Assembly: GCA_964512995.1 (NCBI GenBank)
Contig: CAZELM010000020.1
Span: forward strand, 1-64,000
Direction of reading: 5' to 3'
Length of the DNA: 64,000 nucleotides
Source: CAZELM01 sp964512995
Lineage (GTDB): Bacteria; CSSED10-310
In this document: in pieces, positions 16,524 through 25,744 of the stretch
Layout: the number at the start of each line of letters is the position of its first letter
Numbering within the stretch: the first letter of the stretch is position 1
Notes under the pieces: model-generated
Database searches by the model: none
What the model was told of the DNA's origin: nothing
The model's input: only the letters and a program-made list of their open reading frames with translations
Position numbers and translations under genes: made by a program

Positions 16524-18265
16524 ATATCATACAGCCGCCGGTAGGCGCCATTCTGTGCCATCAGTTCATCATGGGTACCCATTTCAACGATCCTTCCATT
16601 TTCCATCACCACAATTTTATCGGCTTTGCGTATCGTTGAGAGGCGATGAGCGATAACAATGGTGGTTCGATTCTGTATCAATTGATCCAATGCCTTCTGA
16701 AAGAGAGATTCGGATTCGGAATCGAGAGATGATGTTGCTTCATCGAGAATCAGGATCGGAGGATTTTTAATGAGCGCTCGAGCAATCGCCAACCGCTGAC
16801 GCTGGCCTCCTGAAAGAGTAATTCCACGCTCCCCAATGATCGTCTGGTATCCATTGGGTAATTTGTTTATGAAATCGTGAGCAAATGCGACACGAGCTGC
16901 ATTTTCTACCTGTTCCATAGGTATATCCGTTCGACCATAACAGAGGTTGTTAAACACGGTGTCGTTAAAAAGAACGATTTCCTGAGTGACCAGTCCGATA
17001 TTTTCTCGAAGTGACTTCAGGGAGACATTCCTGATGTTTTTGCCATCGATGGAAATCGAGCCACTTACGGGATCATAAAAACGGGCGATCAATCCCGCCA
17101 GTGTACTTTTACCCACACCAGATACTCCGACAACGGCGATGGTTTCACCAGCCAGAATATCGAGGTGGATATCCTTCAATACTTCTTTATCCTCTGAATA
17201 ACTGAAACAGACTTGGTCAAACCGGATCACGCCTCGGACATCCTCCAATGGTACCGAATCATTGGATTGTTCCACATCACATACATCATCCAGTATCTCA
17301 AATATTCGCTCCGCGCCCGCCATCGCACGCTGGATATCATAATTCAGACTGGAAATTTTTTTTATCGGATCGTACATGAGAAAGAGAGAAGCTACAAATG
17401 CAAACAACTCTCCCTGTGTCATCGAACCATCGATTGTGCGCTTCAGACCAAGACCAAAAATAACCGATGTAGCCACTGCGCCGATCATTTCCATCAACGG
17501 AGGTGAGAGTGCGGCTGTCCGAGCTGCCTTCATCATTGCGTTGTAGTAATCCCGATTGAACTTCATGAAACGGCCAATCTCAAACTTTTCCATAGTGAAT
17601 GCTTTAATAATATGAATCCCATAGAACACTTCAGACATCGTTGCAGTCAGATTGGCGATTTGTTCCTGGCCGATGGTCGAGACTTTTTTCAGTTTATGCG
17701 CAAATTTTACGATGGGAAGCAGTGTGAATGGCAGTATGACAAGTGACACAATCGCCAACTGCCATGAAATATAGAATACGGCTGCGAGCGGTGGTATCAG
17801 AGAGAAAAGGCTCATGATAAGTCTGCCGAAGAGTCGGGAGACAGCCATTTCCATGAGGTTGATATCGCTCAAGATGCGGGAGATCAACTCCCCGGATTTC
17901 TTATCCTTGAAATATTTCAAAGATAACGTGGTCAGATGGAGAAATGAATGGTTACGGATATCCATTATGATATGCTGCCCAACCCATGAAATCAGATAAG
18001 ACTGGATATACGTGGCCAATCCCTTTAGGCAATAAACGACAATGATAACACCACAAAATGCATACAGATAGTGTAGTTTTCCTTCTGGAATCACAAAATC
18101 AAACAGGTATTTCAATAAAGCGACCGGGCTGGAGCCAAATATTCCAGCGACGATACTCGCAACGACACCCCAGATCAGCCGTTGTTTATAAGGTTTGACT
18201 TGCCGTAAAATTCTTAAAAAAAGGTCTATTTGTTTTTTGGAATCTGCACTCAAAAGAGATTTCAT
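16496..18265 (-). CDS. msbA: MsbA-like lipid A / lipid exporter, ABC half-transporter
   Basis: 589 residues from the ATG at 18265 (MKSLLSADSKKQIDLF); the open frame continues upstream but the additional residues look non-coding. An exporter-type transmembrane domain with six helices (about 20-310) is fused to an ATPase with Walker A GVSGVGKST (380-388), LSGGQRQR (485-492), Walker B ILILDEATS (about 505-513) and the H-loop His in AHRLST. The family flips lipid A-core or other lipids across the inner membrane; the lpt genes in the window support an LPS role. It is divergent from queD across 95 bases. Confidence 0.85.
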   Translation of the reverse strand: MKSLLSADSKKQIDLFLRILRQVKPYKQRLIWGVVASIVAGIFGSSPVALLKYLFDFVIPEGKLHYLYAFCGVIIVVYCLKGLATYIQSYLISWVGQHIIMDIRNHSFLHLTTLSLKYFKDKKSGELISRILSDINLMEMAVSRLFGRLIMSLFSLIPPLAAVFYISWQLAIVSLVILPFTLLPIVKFAHKLKKVSTIGQEQIANLTATMSEVFYGIHIIKAFTMEKFEIGRFMKFNRDYYNAMMKAARTAALSPPLMEMIGAVATSVIFGLGLKRTIDGSMTQGELFAFVASLFLMYDPIKKISSLNYDIQRAMAGAERIFEILDDVCDVEQSNDSVPLEDVRGVIRFDQVCFSYSEDKEVLKDIHLDILAGETIAVVGVSGVGKSTLAGLIARFYDPVSGSISIDGKNIRNVSLKSLRENIGLVTQEIVLFNDTVFNNLCYGRTDIPMEQVENAARVAFAHDFINKLPNGYQTIIGERGITLSGGQRQRLAIARALIKNPPILILDEATSSLDSESESLFQKALDQLIQNRTTIVIAHRLSTIRKADKIVVMENGRIVEMGTHDELMAQNGAYRRLYDIQFSVSTSP

Positions 18266-18305
18266 GAATAGCGAAACTAACAGAATGGATTTACAGAAGT
18301 CAAAC

Positions 18306-18334
18306 TTGCCACAACATTTAATTTTAGATAGATT
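18306..18334 (+). promoter_or_regulatory. Possible sigma-70 promoter for queD-folE2
   Basis: TTGCCA (18306-18311) and TAGATT (18329-18334) with a 17-base spacer, 27 bases before the GTG start of queD. Both boxes deviate from consensus. Confidence 0.45.
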
Positions 18335-18360
18335 AGTGTATTGGATTGGAGGACAGCATC

Positions 18361-18750
18361 GTGTTTGAAATAACTGTCGAAGATGAATTTGCCGCCGCTC
18401 ACAGACTCGATGATTACGCCGGCAACTGCGAGCATCTGCACGGCCACAACTGGAAGGTGCAGGCATCTTTTCGATGTAAGGAATTGAATTCGCTTGGTCT
18501 GGCGATTGATTTCCGCGTTGCCAGAAAAATTCTTAAAGAAGCACTTAAACCTTTCGATCATTCCTATTTGAATTCATTGGTGGAATTTGCGAATTATAAT
18601 CCATCCTGTGAGCATATCTGTCAGACTCTTTATTTCCGCATTGCTGAATTGTTATTGGAGAATGAATCGACCCGGCATGTCCAGATCAGCAGCATCAGAG
18701 TCTGGGAGTCCTCTGGGTCCTCTGTGATGTTCCATCGTGAAAACGATTAA
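18361..18750 (+). CDS. queD: 6-carboxy-5,6,7,8-tetrahydropterin synthase (QueD)
   Basis: 129 residues. It converts dihydroneopterin triphosphate to 6-carboxytetrahydropterin in preQ0/queuosine synthesis. Zinc ligands His14 (FAAAHRL), His27 and His29 (LHGHNW) and the catalytic Cys23 (GNCEH) are present; HDHxxLN appears as FDHSYLNSL, and the final Glu lies in VWESSGSS. The GTG at 18361 is chosen because GGAGG sits 8 bases upstream, inside the alternative TTG start at 18346. folE2 follows after 12 bases and supplies its substrate. Confidence 0.92.
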   Translation: MFEITVEDEFAAAHRLDDYAGNCEHLHGHNWKVQASFRCKELNSLGLAIDFRVARKILKEALKPFDHSYLNSLVEFANYNPSCEHICQTLYFRIAELLLENESTRHVQISSIRVWESSGSSVMFHREND

Positions 18751-18762
18751 TCTTCGACTTGT

Positions 18763-19578
18763 ATGGCTTATGAGAAAAAAATGATAGACCTGCAATCGGA
18801 ACTCATTGACGGGAACATGACAATCGACAAAGTAGGTGTCAAGAATCTTCGGTATCCCATCATCGTAAAAGACAAACAATTCGGTTCTCAGTCAACGATC
18901 GCCACAATCAATATGTATGTTCAACTGCCAAAGCAATATCGGGGAACGCATATGAGCCGTTTTATTGAGGTGATTAATGATGTCGGCGGGGAAAAAATCA
19001 ATCGGAACCGCATCCGCACTATCCTGCTGCATATCAAGAAAACGCTGTCTGCAAAAGCTGCCCATATCGAAGTATCATTCCCGTATTTCATCCGGAAAGA
19101 AGCTCCTGTGAGCCACTCAACGGGATTGGTGGAATATGGATGCCGTCTATACGGATCCCACGATGAAAATGATCAATTCCGGCTGATTCTTGAGGTGAAT
19201 ATCATGGTGCTTAATCTCTGCCCTTGCTCCCGGGAGTTATCCACAGGAAAAAGTGCGCATAATCAAAGAAGCATGGTGACTGTAAAGCTCTGCTCCGGGC
19301 CAATGGTCTGGATCGAGGATATCGTTGATCTGGTGGAGTCCAGTGCGTCGTCGCCAATCTATACGGTAATCAAGCGGTCGGATGAAAAAGCGATTATGGA
19401 CAGAGCTCATGACAATCCCCGATTTGTTGAGGATATCGTTCGGGAAGTTGCATCCAAGCTCGATGCAATGTCCGGTATCTATTGGTTCAGTGTTGAATCC
19501 GAAAACTTCGAGTCCATCCATAATCACAATGCCTATGCTTATATAGAAAAAGGACAGATCGATGGAAGTGTGCAGTAA
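18763..19578 (+). CDS. folE2: GTP cyclohydrolase IB (FolE2/MptA family)
   Basis: 271 residues. It makes 7,8-dihydroneopterin triphosphate from GTP with a metal other than zinc, the first step for folate and queuosine. Family motifs are NLCPCSRELS (about 151-160, with Cys153), SAHNQRS (about 165-171) and the C-terminal ENFESIHNHNAYAY with the conserved Glu and His-Asn-His. It lies directly after queD, which uses its product. There is no clear ribosome site. Its last 17 bases overlap the next gene. Confidence 0.95.
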   Translation: MAYEKKMIDLQSELIDGNMTIDKVGVKNLRYPIIVKDKQFGSQSTIATINMYVQLPKQYRGTHMSRFIEVINDVGGEKINRNRIRTILLHIKKTLSAKAAHIEVSFPYFIRKEAPVSHSTGLVEYGCRLYGSHDENDQFRLILEVNIMVLNLCPCSRELSTGKSAHNQRSMVTVKLCSGPMVWIEDIVDLVESSASSPIYTVIKRSDEKAIMDRAHDNPRFVEDIVREVASKLDAMSGIYWFSVESENFESIHNHNAYAYIEKGQIDGSVQ

Positions 19579-20251
19579 TCAGGATATGCTTCCAGCCATT
19601 CTATTCCTGATTCCAACCCTTCTGATTCCAGTGATTGCATCTGTTCAGGAAATCGAGATGGATCATATCGTCGTATTCATTGATGGAGATATCATTTTAT
19701 CCAGTGAGATTGAGATGGAAAAAACCATCGAACATATACTCATGATACAACAGCCCGGCTTTGCAGAACCGAACGATCCAGACCTCAGACTGGAACGACT
19801 CATCAATCGGCGGCTTTTGGCAAGTGAAGCCAGACGATTATTATCTCTGAGTGTAACTGAAACAGAAATCGAAAACCGTAATCACATGATTACATCTTCG
19901 AAGCAGATTGATTCGCTGTCTGATTTCCTTAAAACGATATCGATGAGTGAAGATGAGTGGAAGTTGAGGCTGAGAGAGTCTATTCTGATAGAAAAATATA
20001 TCGAACAACGCATACGCGCCTTTATTCGAATTCCAGCCCGAGAAATTGAACGCTATATCAATGATCACCAAAACGAACTTGGTCTGCACTCCGATACCGT
20101 CATTGCAGCAACTGACAATGAAGAATTCAGATCTCATATTGAATTGCTGTTAAAAGAAAAAATGGTGAATGAACGATTAGATCAACTCGTGAATGAACTT
20201 CGAAAAAAAGCGGATATTCGTTTTCCACAAACCAATAGTCAACATGACTGA
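19562..20251 (+). CDS. SurA-N-like periplasmic chaperone without PPIase domain
   Basis: 229 residues. A signal peptide (about 1-27) precedes MDHIVVFIDGDIILSSEIEMEK, the opening of SurA-type chaperones (VNDxVITxSEL). DLRLERLINRRLLASEARRL and the following helices match the SurA N-terminal chaperone domain. SurA normally has one or two parvulin domains of about 90 residues; here only a few residues separate the helical domain from a C-terminal helix, so the isomerase part is missing. An outer-membrane protein chaperone role is inferred. AGGA lies 8 bases before the ATG, which overlaps folE2. Confidence 0.65.
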   Translation: MEVCSNQDMLPAILFLIPTLLIPVIASVQEIEMDHIVVFIDGDIILSSEIEMEKTIEHILMIQQPGFAEPNDPDLRLERLINRRLLASEARRLLSLSVTETEIENRNHMITSSKQIDSLSDFLKTISMSEDEWKLRLRESILIEKYIEQRIRAFIRIPAREIERYINDHQNELGLHSDTVIAATDNEEFRSHIELLLKEKMVNERLDQLVNELRKKADIRFPQTNSQHD

Positions 20252-20278
20252 TACTTCACGGTTAATCATTGAGGGGAT

Positions 20279-21448
20279 ATGAAGCCGGAATCACACCAGC
20301 AATCATCAGAAGAACGGCTACAACGAGCGAGAACTGGAGATGCTGATCATCTGATCGCTTTTGTAAACGAGCGAAATCAGCAGGTGATAGATGCATTACT
20401 GCAGAATCCCCTTTTACCAACGAGCATGGTTTTGACTTTTTTGCGTCAACGGATACTGACATCCATCCAACTCCAAAAAATTTCATCAAATTTAAAATGG
20501 GTAAAGGATTATAAAGTAAGGTTTGAACTGATCATGGATCCTAAAACTCCCCGAGCGATATCCATTCAATATGTGAAGGATCTGTATCAAACGGACCTGG
20601 CTATGATCAGCAGGACTATCACCGTACATCCTGCGGTCAGAGCGAGTGCAGAAAACTATCTTACACTGCGCATGACATCCATGACGGTTGGCGAAAAAAT
20701 CGCACTTGCCAAGATCGCTCCCATCGGCATCCTTCGGGTTCTATTGGAGGATACGGACACTCGTGTCGTGGAAACAGTGCTTAATAATTATCGAATGACG
20801 GAAATTGAAATAATGCGCTTTGCCAGTATGAAAAACCGGCCCAAAGACATTCTCGACCTATTGGTGCATCACCCAAAATGGTCTTTGTCACAATCTGTCC
20901 TTCAACTGCTCGCATCACATCCTCGTGTCGGATATGAATCGAAACGCCGGATTTTCGAACGGATCCATCTCCCATTATTGATCCAGCTCCTTCATGCACC
21001 CCAATTGAACGATAACTACAGAAAACTGGCTCGATTTGTCTGTCACCAGCGGCTTCGAGAATTACCTGAAACAATGCTCATCCAGATGGCTCAGTCTTCT
21101 TCAAAAAGAATCCTCTATGAACTCTGTCAGATCATTCAGAATGATCGTATATTGGATCTGTTATTGTCCAATCGGCGAATTGACGTTCAGTTTATCGAGC
21201 ATCTTCTGAAAAAAAATAAACTCCCCCAACTGGTTCAGCTCATTTCAGCCCATGATAACTGGAGAGGTGATCAACGGGTGCAGCAGATGTGTGCGATTTC
21301 ACAGAAAGCGGAAGGCCAGACTCGGGAATCAACGTATTCTGTAGAAAACATCCCAAAGATCGATCATGGATTGATAGATCAACATGCACGGGAGATTCTG
21401 GGAGAAATCGCTCCCGACAGTGAAGATCCTTCTCCTTCACAGCAATAA
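20279..21448 (+). CDS. Alpha-helical repeat protein, paralogue 1 of a pair
   Basis: 389 residues, no signal peptide, no known enzyme motif. Residues about 20-350 are a chain of helical hairpins resembling HEAT or leucine-rich-variant repeats. A unit with MDPKTPRAISIQYVKDLYQTDL (about 86-107) is clearly similar to MNPKTPLDISLRLLNSLNDSDL in the protein at 22292-23713, and the segment MTVGEKIALAKIA...LLEDTDTRVVETVLNN...MTEIEIMRF (136-180) resembles the region before it in that protein. GAGGGG precedes the ATG by four bases. It is the first gene of a three-gene block with a RodZ-like protein in the middle. Probably a cytoplasmic scaffold; function unknown. Confidence 0.7.
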   Translation: MKPESHQQSSEERLQRARTGDADHLIAFVNERNQQVIDALLQNPLLPTSMVLTFLRQRILTSIQLQKISSNLKWVKDYKVRFELIMDPKTPRAISIQYVKDLYQTDLAMISRTITVHPAVRASAENYLTLRMTSMTVGEKIALAKIAPIGILRVLLEDTDTRVVETVLNNYRMTEIEIMRFASMKNRPKDILDLLVHHPKWSLSQSVLQLLASHPRVGYESKRRIFERIHLPLLIQLLHAPQLNDNYRKLARFVCHQRLRELPETMLIQMAQSSSKRILYELCQIIQNDRILDLLLSNRRIDVQFIEHLLKKNKLPQLVQLISAHDNWRGDQRVQQMCAISQKAEGQTRESTYSVENIPKIDHGLIDQHAREILGEIAPDSEDPSPSQQ

Positions 21449-21466
21449 CACCGGAAGACGGAAACA

Positions 21467-22267
21467 ATGCACCACGAGATGATCTTGAATCTTAAAGCAG
21501 AGCGTGAACTGCGGGGAGTTTCGTTGGAGGAGATGTCCAATGCGACTAAAATTCCCATTCGTAATCTAACATTATTTGAAGCCAATGAATTTCACAGGCT
21601 GCCCAGTGGGCTTTTCATCAAAGGTTTTTTGAAAGCGTATATAGAATATCTCGGACTTGATCCGGATGTAGTGTATCTGGATTTTAAAATAATGTGCGAT
21701 CATTCAACGATACTACCGGGACCAGATGATCGTCAAAACACGAAAATGTTGTTCCACTGGATAAAAAACCCACTCCTTGGATTCATGATCATATCGATCA
21801 TTCTGTTAATGGTTTTTGTTCCAGTTGAACAGAATCTGAATCGAAATGACCGAAAATATGCAGTGAATGAGAGTTTCGAATCTGCGTTCTTTTCCCCGAG
21901 TAAAGTACAAGAGACGCTTTTCCAGTGGTCAACGGATAATATATCACTTGAACGTCATTTCGATGCAGATCAAACCGTCCAGACGTTACATGTATCTGAT
22001 TCGATTATCGTCAGAGCATCCCAAAAAACATGGGTTCAACTCCGCTATATACATGATGGCCGGGAAATTTTAGAAGCACTCTTCCCGAATGATGAGAGGC
22101 GTTATCCGGTAGAGAGCGAAATGTATCTGGAAATTGAAGAAGCCGAGTCGATAGATATTTATCAATCTGATGGAGTAACTCCATTAATTGTAAACAATCC
22201 ATTGCATCTGCATCTCTTGCCCGTATCTACTCCAGTCACCAATGATATGGATCACTCTGCGATTTAA
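21467..22267 (+). CDS. RodZ-like membrane protein (HTH + TM + periplasmic DUF4115)
   Basis: 266 residues. The cytoplasmic Cro-type HTH (about 8-75) reads LKAERELRGVSLEEMSNATKIPIRNLTLFE and LPSGLFIKGFLKAYIEYLGLDPD, typical of RodZ/HTH_25. A single transmembrane helix spans about 103-122. The outer domain (about 170-240), DSIIVRASQKTWVQLRYIHDGREILEALF, matches DUF4115. In other bacteria RodZ links MreB to the wall machinery; no mreB is in the window. It starts 18 bases after the first repeat protein and ends 24 bases before the second. Confidence 0.85.
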   Translation: MHHEMILNLKAERELRGVSLEEMSNATKIPIRNLTLFEANEFHRLPSGLFIKGFLKAYIEYLGLDPDVVYLDFKIMCDHSTILPGPDDRQNTKMLFHWIKNPLLGFMIISIILLMVFVPVEQNLNRNDRKYAVNESFESAFFSPSKVQETLFQWSTDNISLERHFDADQTVQTLHVSDSIIVRASQKTWVQLRYIHDGREILEALFPNDERRYPVESEMYLEIEEAESIDIYQSDGVTPLIVNNPLHLHLLPVSTPVTNDMDHSAI

Positions 22268-22291
22268 ACGAAACCAAAGGAGGCACTGCTT

Positions 22292-23713
22292 ATGGCAGAG
22301 TCAGAAATACTGCAAAAATTGAAACAAAAAACTGCTGCCGTCGGGCTTCGTATTGCCATTGCGGAAGGGATGATTCCATTGGACGATGCGGAACTTGTGA
22401 AAGCCTTTTCAATATTAGTATTAGACACCAACGATGAAGTATTGCAGGCTCTCGAAGAAAATTTCCCACATCTTCCTCGAACATTTCTGATCCAGACATC
22501 AAGGCAACATGATATTTCACCGCACCTCCTTGATTTTATCACGAGACAATTTATCACAGATGATGAAATTTTGATGAATATCACATTGAATAAAAACATT
22601 TCCGATGAGACCCTGATCTATCTGGCAGAGAATGCGCCACCGTCTATACTCGAATTGATAGCCAATAATAGAAACCGCCTGCTGTCATCACCGGCCATAT
22701 TGGAAACGTTGTTGGGGAACGATCGGCTATCGAAGGTTATGAGTTATGCATTGCAGGAGTTTAAAGTCCTGTTCAAGGATTCCTTTCAGAAACCGATTCA
22801 TGAAGTCCCGTTAAATACGCCTTCGAGATCAGCAACAATGGTGGAGGATGATCTGCCACCCGCGAGTCAACAAGGGGATGAGCAGACAGATGACGAAGAA
22901 GAGGTTGAATACTCTTCAAAAGCTGATTCCTGGGAAACTCAGTTCAAGCATACGATTCAAATGTCGGACATCCCATCAGATGATGATGCAGATACGGATA
23001 CTGATTATACCGATGACGTCGCTGATCACCATGAAAAAAGCAGCGGTGACGATGATGATGAATGGGATATCTCCAAACTCACAGGACATGTCAATCTGGA
23101 TGAGGATGATCAATCAGAAGATATCGATGATACGGATTTTGATCTGGAGATCGAAGAAGATCTGGACGCTGATGATGACAGTGATTTGGCTGAGGAGTTG
23201 GGATTTGACGCAGATGAATGGGATGGATTGACTCAAGGAGACGATGGATTCGATGATGACGACACCGATGAGATCGTCGAAGAGAAGATACTCGATACGC
23301 GAATGAGATTAATGAAGATGAGTTCTGCCCAAAAACTCATTTTGGCAGCTACCGGGACCAAACAGGAACGAATGGTTTTGGTGCGGGATGCGAATAAAAA
23401 AGTGGCAGTAGCTGTGGTAGAAGGACCCAAAATGACGGATTTTGAGATCAAATTGATTACGGGAAATCGATCTATCTGCGAGGAAGTGTTGCGTGCCATT
23501 GCAAAACACCGGGTTTGGGGAAAGCACCCGGAGATCCGAAAAGAACTCGCCATGAATCCCAAGACACCCTTGGATATCTCTCTGCGTCTTTTGAATAGTT
23601 TGAATGATTCCGACCTTAAGGAAGTATCGAAATCCAAGGAGATTCCATATGGGCTGGCAGCGAGTGCAAAACGGTTATTTGATTTACGTGAACAGAGGAG
23701 GCAGCGTCATTGA
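22292..23713 (+). CDS. Alpha-helical repeat protein with long acidic linker, paralogue 2
   Basis: 473 residues. Three parts are visible: an N-terminal helical-repeat domain (about 1-165), a very acidic linker (about 185-325) made mostly of Asp and Glu, and a C-terminal helical domain (about 341-473). The C-terminal domain is similar in sequence and order to residues about 35-130 and 136-216 of the protein at 20279-21448, showing common descent. A strong AAAGGAGG site precedes the ATG. The charged linker suggests a flexible tether that could bind basic partners. Unrecognised family; position between rodZ and ffh may link it to membrane biogenesis. Confidence 0.72.
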   Translation: MAESEILQKLKQKTAAVGLRIAIAEGMIPLDDAELVKAFSILVLDTNDEVLQALEENFPHLPRTFLIQTSRQHDISPHLLDFITRQFITDDEILMNITLNKNISDETLIYLAENAPPSILELIANNRNRLLSSPAILETLLGNDRLSKVMSYALQEFKVLFKDSFQKPIHEVPLNTPSRSATMVEDDLPPASQQGDEQTDDEEEVEYSSKADSWETQFKHTIQMSDIPSDDDADTDTDYTDDVADHHEKSSGDDDDEWDISKLTGHVNLDEDDQSEDIDDTDFDLEIEEDLDADDDSDLAEELGFDADEWDGLTQGDDGFDDDDTDEIVEEKILDTRMRLMKMSSAQKLILAATGTKQERMVLVRDANKKVAVAVVEGPKMTDFEIKLITGNRSICEEVLRAIAKHRVWGKHPEIRKELAMNPKTPLDISLRLLNSLNDSDLKEVSKSKEIPYGLAASAKRLFDLREQRRQRH

Positions 23714-23772
23714 TCCTGATAGATCGAGCGTTAATGCGTATCATAGAATTTGTCAGTCGAGGTTCAATTTTC

Positions 23773-23801
23773 TTGACATTATCACACAATTTGCCTAGGG
23801 T
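23773..23801 (+). promoter_or_regulatory. Putative sigma-70 promoter for the ffh operon
   Basis: A perfect TTGACA (23773-23778) is followed after 17 bases by a weak TAGGGT (23796-23801), 35 bases before the ffh start. Confidence 0.5.
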
Positions 23802-23836
23802 GACTTTTTGCCTCAGGGCATTGATAGGAGTCGGGG

Positions 23837-25177
23837 ATGTTTGAGAATTTAAGTGATCGTTTACAGGATGTATTTAAAAAACTGCGCGGTCATGCGAAGT
23901 TGACTGAAAGCAATATAGCAGATGCAATGCGGGAAGTACGGATTGCCCTTCTGGAAGCAGATGTCAATTTCAGGGTTGTGAAACGATTTATCAACAGCAT
24001 ACAGGATCGTGCTGTCGGAACGGATGTGTTGCGGAGCTTGACCCCGGGTCAGCAAGTGATCAAAATCGTTCATGAAGAACTCATCGAACTGATGGGAAAA
24101 GACACTCAACGACTGGCTAAAGCCCCATCACCTCCAACGATTTATATGCTTGTTGGATTGCAGGGCTCCGGGAAAACAACATCATGCGCAAAACTCGCGA
24201 AAATGATCAAAAAAGACGGCCGGAAAACACTCCTTGTCGCCGCAGACATTTATCGGCCGGCGGCCATTGATCAGCTCAAAACACTTGGGAGACAAATCGA
24301 GGTTGACGTATTTGCTCCAGGACCGGAATATGATCCTGTTGTGATTTGTTCTGATAGTCTCCATTACGCAAAAAATGGAAATTTCAATACCATCATCCTC
24401 GACACAGCGGGTCGTCTTCATATTGATCAATCCCTGATGGAGGAACTCCAGCAAATCAAAGAAAAAGTGCATCCAAACGAAATTCTTCTGGTTGCGGACG
24501 CGATGACGGGTCAGGATGCAGTGAATATGGCGGAACAATTCAATCGGGATCTGGATCTCACGGGTGTGATATTGACCAAGCTCGATGGAGATGCCCGTGG
24601 AGGTGCCGCCTTATCCATAAAAGCGGTTACCGGGAAACCGATCAAGCTCGTTGGAATGGGAGAGAAGCTGGATCCACTGGAGGCATTTCATCCGGACCGA
24701 ATGGCCTCCCGTATTCTGGGTATGGGAGACATGCTTTCACTGATTGAGAAGGCGGAAGCTTCTATAACTCAAAAAGAGCGAGAAGATTTAGAGAAAAAAC
24801 TACTCGATAACAGTTTTACACTGGAAGATTTCAGAGCACAGCTCGGTCAGTTGAAGAAAATGGGCTCCCTTGAACAGTTGATGCAGATGATTCCGGGAAT
24901 GAATAAATTGGCAAAAATGCCCGATGCGATGCCATCTGAAAAGGAACTGAAAAAAGTTGAAGCAATGATTAGTTCCATGACTCCTCAGGAACGACGTAAT
25001 CATCGGATTATCAATACCAGTCGACGCCGTCGGATCGCAAAGGGAAGTGGATCAACATTAGCGGATGTGAATAGACTTCTAAAACAATTTGAACAGACCA
25101 GACGGATGATGAAAGACTTCACAAAAGCGGGTAAAGTAGGCAAGTTTTTCAATCGTTCGAAATCATTTTTCAAGTGA
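23837..25177 (+). CDS. ffh: Signal recognition particle protein Ffh (SRP54)
   Basis: 446 residues, the usual length. N domain (1-90), G domain with GLQGSGKTTSCAKLA (about 103-117), DTAGR, TKLDGDARGGAALS, and the Met-rich M domain (about 300-440) with the RNA-binding segment NTSRRRRIAKGSGS. It binds signal sequences and 4.5S RNA and docks to FtsY, whose gene is at 59645-62032. It is the first gene of ffh-rpsP-khpA-trmD-rplS-rnhB-yraN. No SRP RNA gene was seen. Confidence 0.97.
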   Translation: MFENLSDRLQDVFKKLRGHAKLTESNIADAMREVRIALLEADVNFRVVKRFINSIQDRAVGTDVLRSLTPGQQVIKIVHEELIELMGKDTQRLAKAPSPPTIYMLVGLQGSGKTTSCAKLAKMIKKDGRKTLLVAADIYRPAAIDQLKTLGRQIEVDVFAPGPEYDPVVICSDSLHYAKNGNFNTIILDTAGRLHIDQSLMEELQQIKEKVHPNEILLVADAMTGQDAVNMAEQFNRDLDLTGVILTKLDGDARGGAALSIKAVTGKPIKLVGMGEKLDPLEAFHPDRMASRILGMGDMLSLIEKAEASITQKEREDLEKKLLDNSFTLEDFRAQLGQLKKMGSLEQLMQMIPGMNKLAKMPDAMPSEKELKKVEAMISSMTPQERRNHRIINTSRRRRIAKGSGSTLADVNRLLKQFEQTRRMMKDFTKAGKVGKFFNRSKSFFK

Positions 25178-25207
25178 CACTCAGAAACCATCCCAAGGAG
25201 GATAAAC

Positions 25208-25462
25208 GTGGCGATAAGAATTAGATTGCAGAGATTTGGTGCAAAAAAGAAACCGTATTATCGTATTGTCGTATCAGAAAGCCAAACCGCACGTGATGGT
25301 AAAGTGATCGACTCGATTGGAACCTATGATCCTCATACCGATCCCCCCCTTATCAAAGTAGATCACCAGAAACTTCAGGACTGGCTTTCCAAGGGCGCTC
25401 TGCCGAGTGAAAAAACGGACAGCATTCTGAAAAAAGCTATCCGGGCCACTCCACAATCGTAA
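25208..25462 (+). CDS. rpsP: 30S ribosomal protein bS16
   Basis: 84 residues beginning MAIRIRLQRFGAKKKPYYRIVV and continuing with the family core DGKVIDSIGTYDPHT. The start is GTG, seven bases after AAGGAGG. It lies 30 bases after ffh and 30 before khpA. Confidence 0.97.
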   Translation: MAIRIRLQRFGAKKKPYYRIVVSESQTARDGKVIDSIGTYDPHTDPPLIKVDHQKLQDWLSKGALPSEKTDSILKKAIRATPQS

Positions 25463-25492
25463 TCACCCATTCACTTCGAAACTGTTTTGCGA

Positions 25493-25744
25493 GTGAAAGA
25501 ACTTATTTTATTTATAGCCCGTTCTTTATTGGATGATCCCAGCCGTCTCGAAGTTGTGGAAATCGATAACGGGCAGACTCATGTTCTTGAAATGAAAGTG
25601 GCACCAGAGGATTTGGGTATAGTGATCGGTCGCCAGGGTCGTACTGCCAAAGCCTTGCGTACGATAGTAAATGCGGCTGCATTGAAAGCAGGCAAACGGG
25701 TTGTTTTGGAAATCATTGAGAGTCCCGAGCTGAAAAATCGTTGA
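25493..25744 (+). CDS. khpA: KhpA, KH-domain RNA-binding protein
   Basis: 83 residues from the GTG at 25493 (VKELILFIARSLLDDP), the usual KhpA beginning; a TTG two codons earlier is also possible. A single KH domain carries the GxxG loop in VIGRQGRTAKALRTIV. KhpA binds RNA, often with KhpB, and this location between rpsP and trmD is conserved. In many genomes rimM lies between khpA and trmD; here only 57 bases separate them. Confidence 0.92.
   Translation: MKELILFIARSLLDDPSRLEVVEIDNGQTHVLEMKVAPEDLGIVIGRQGRTAKALRTIVNAAALKAGKRVVLEIIESPELKNR

Noticed and set aside
22848..23231. 127-codon Met/Ile-rich frame within the second repeat protein
   Set aside because: Product of GAT/GAA-rich linker codons read in another frame.
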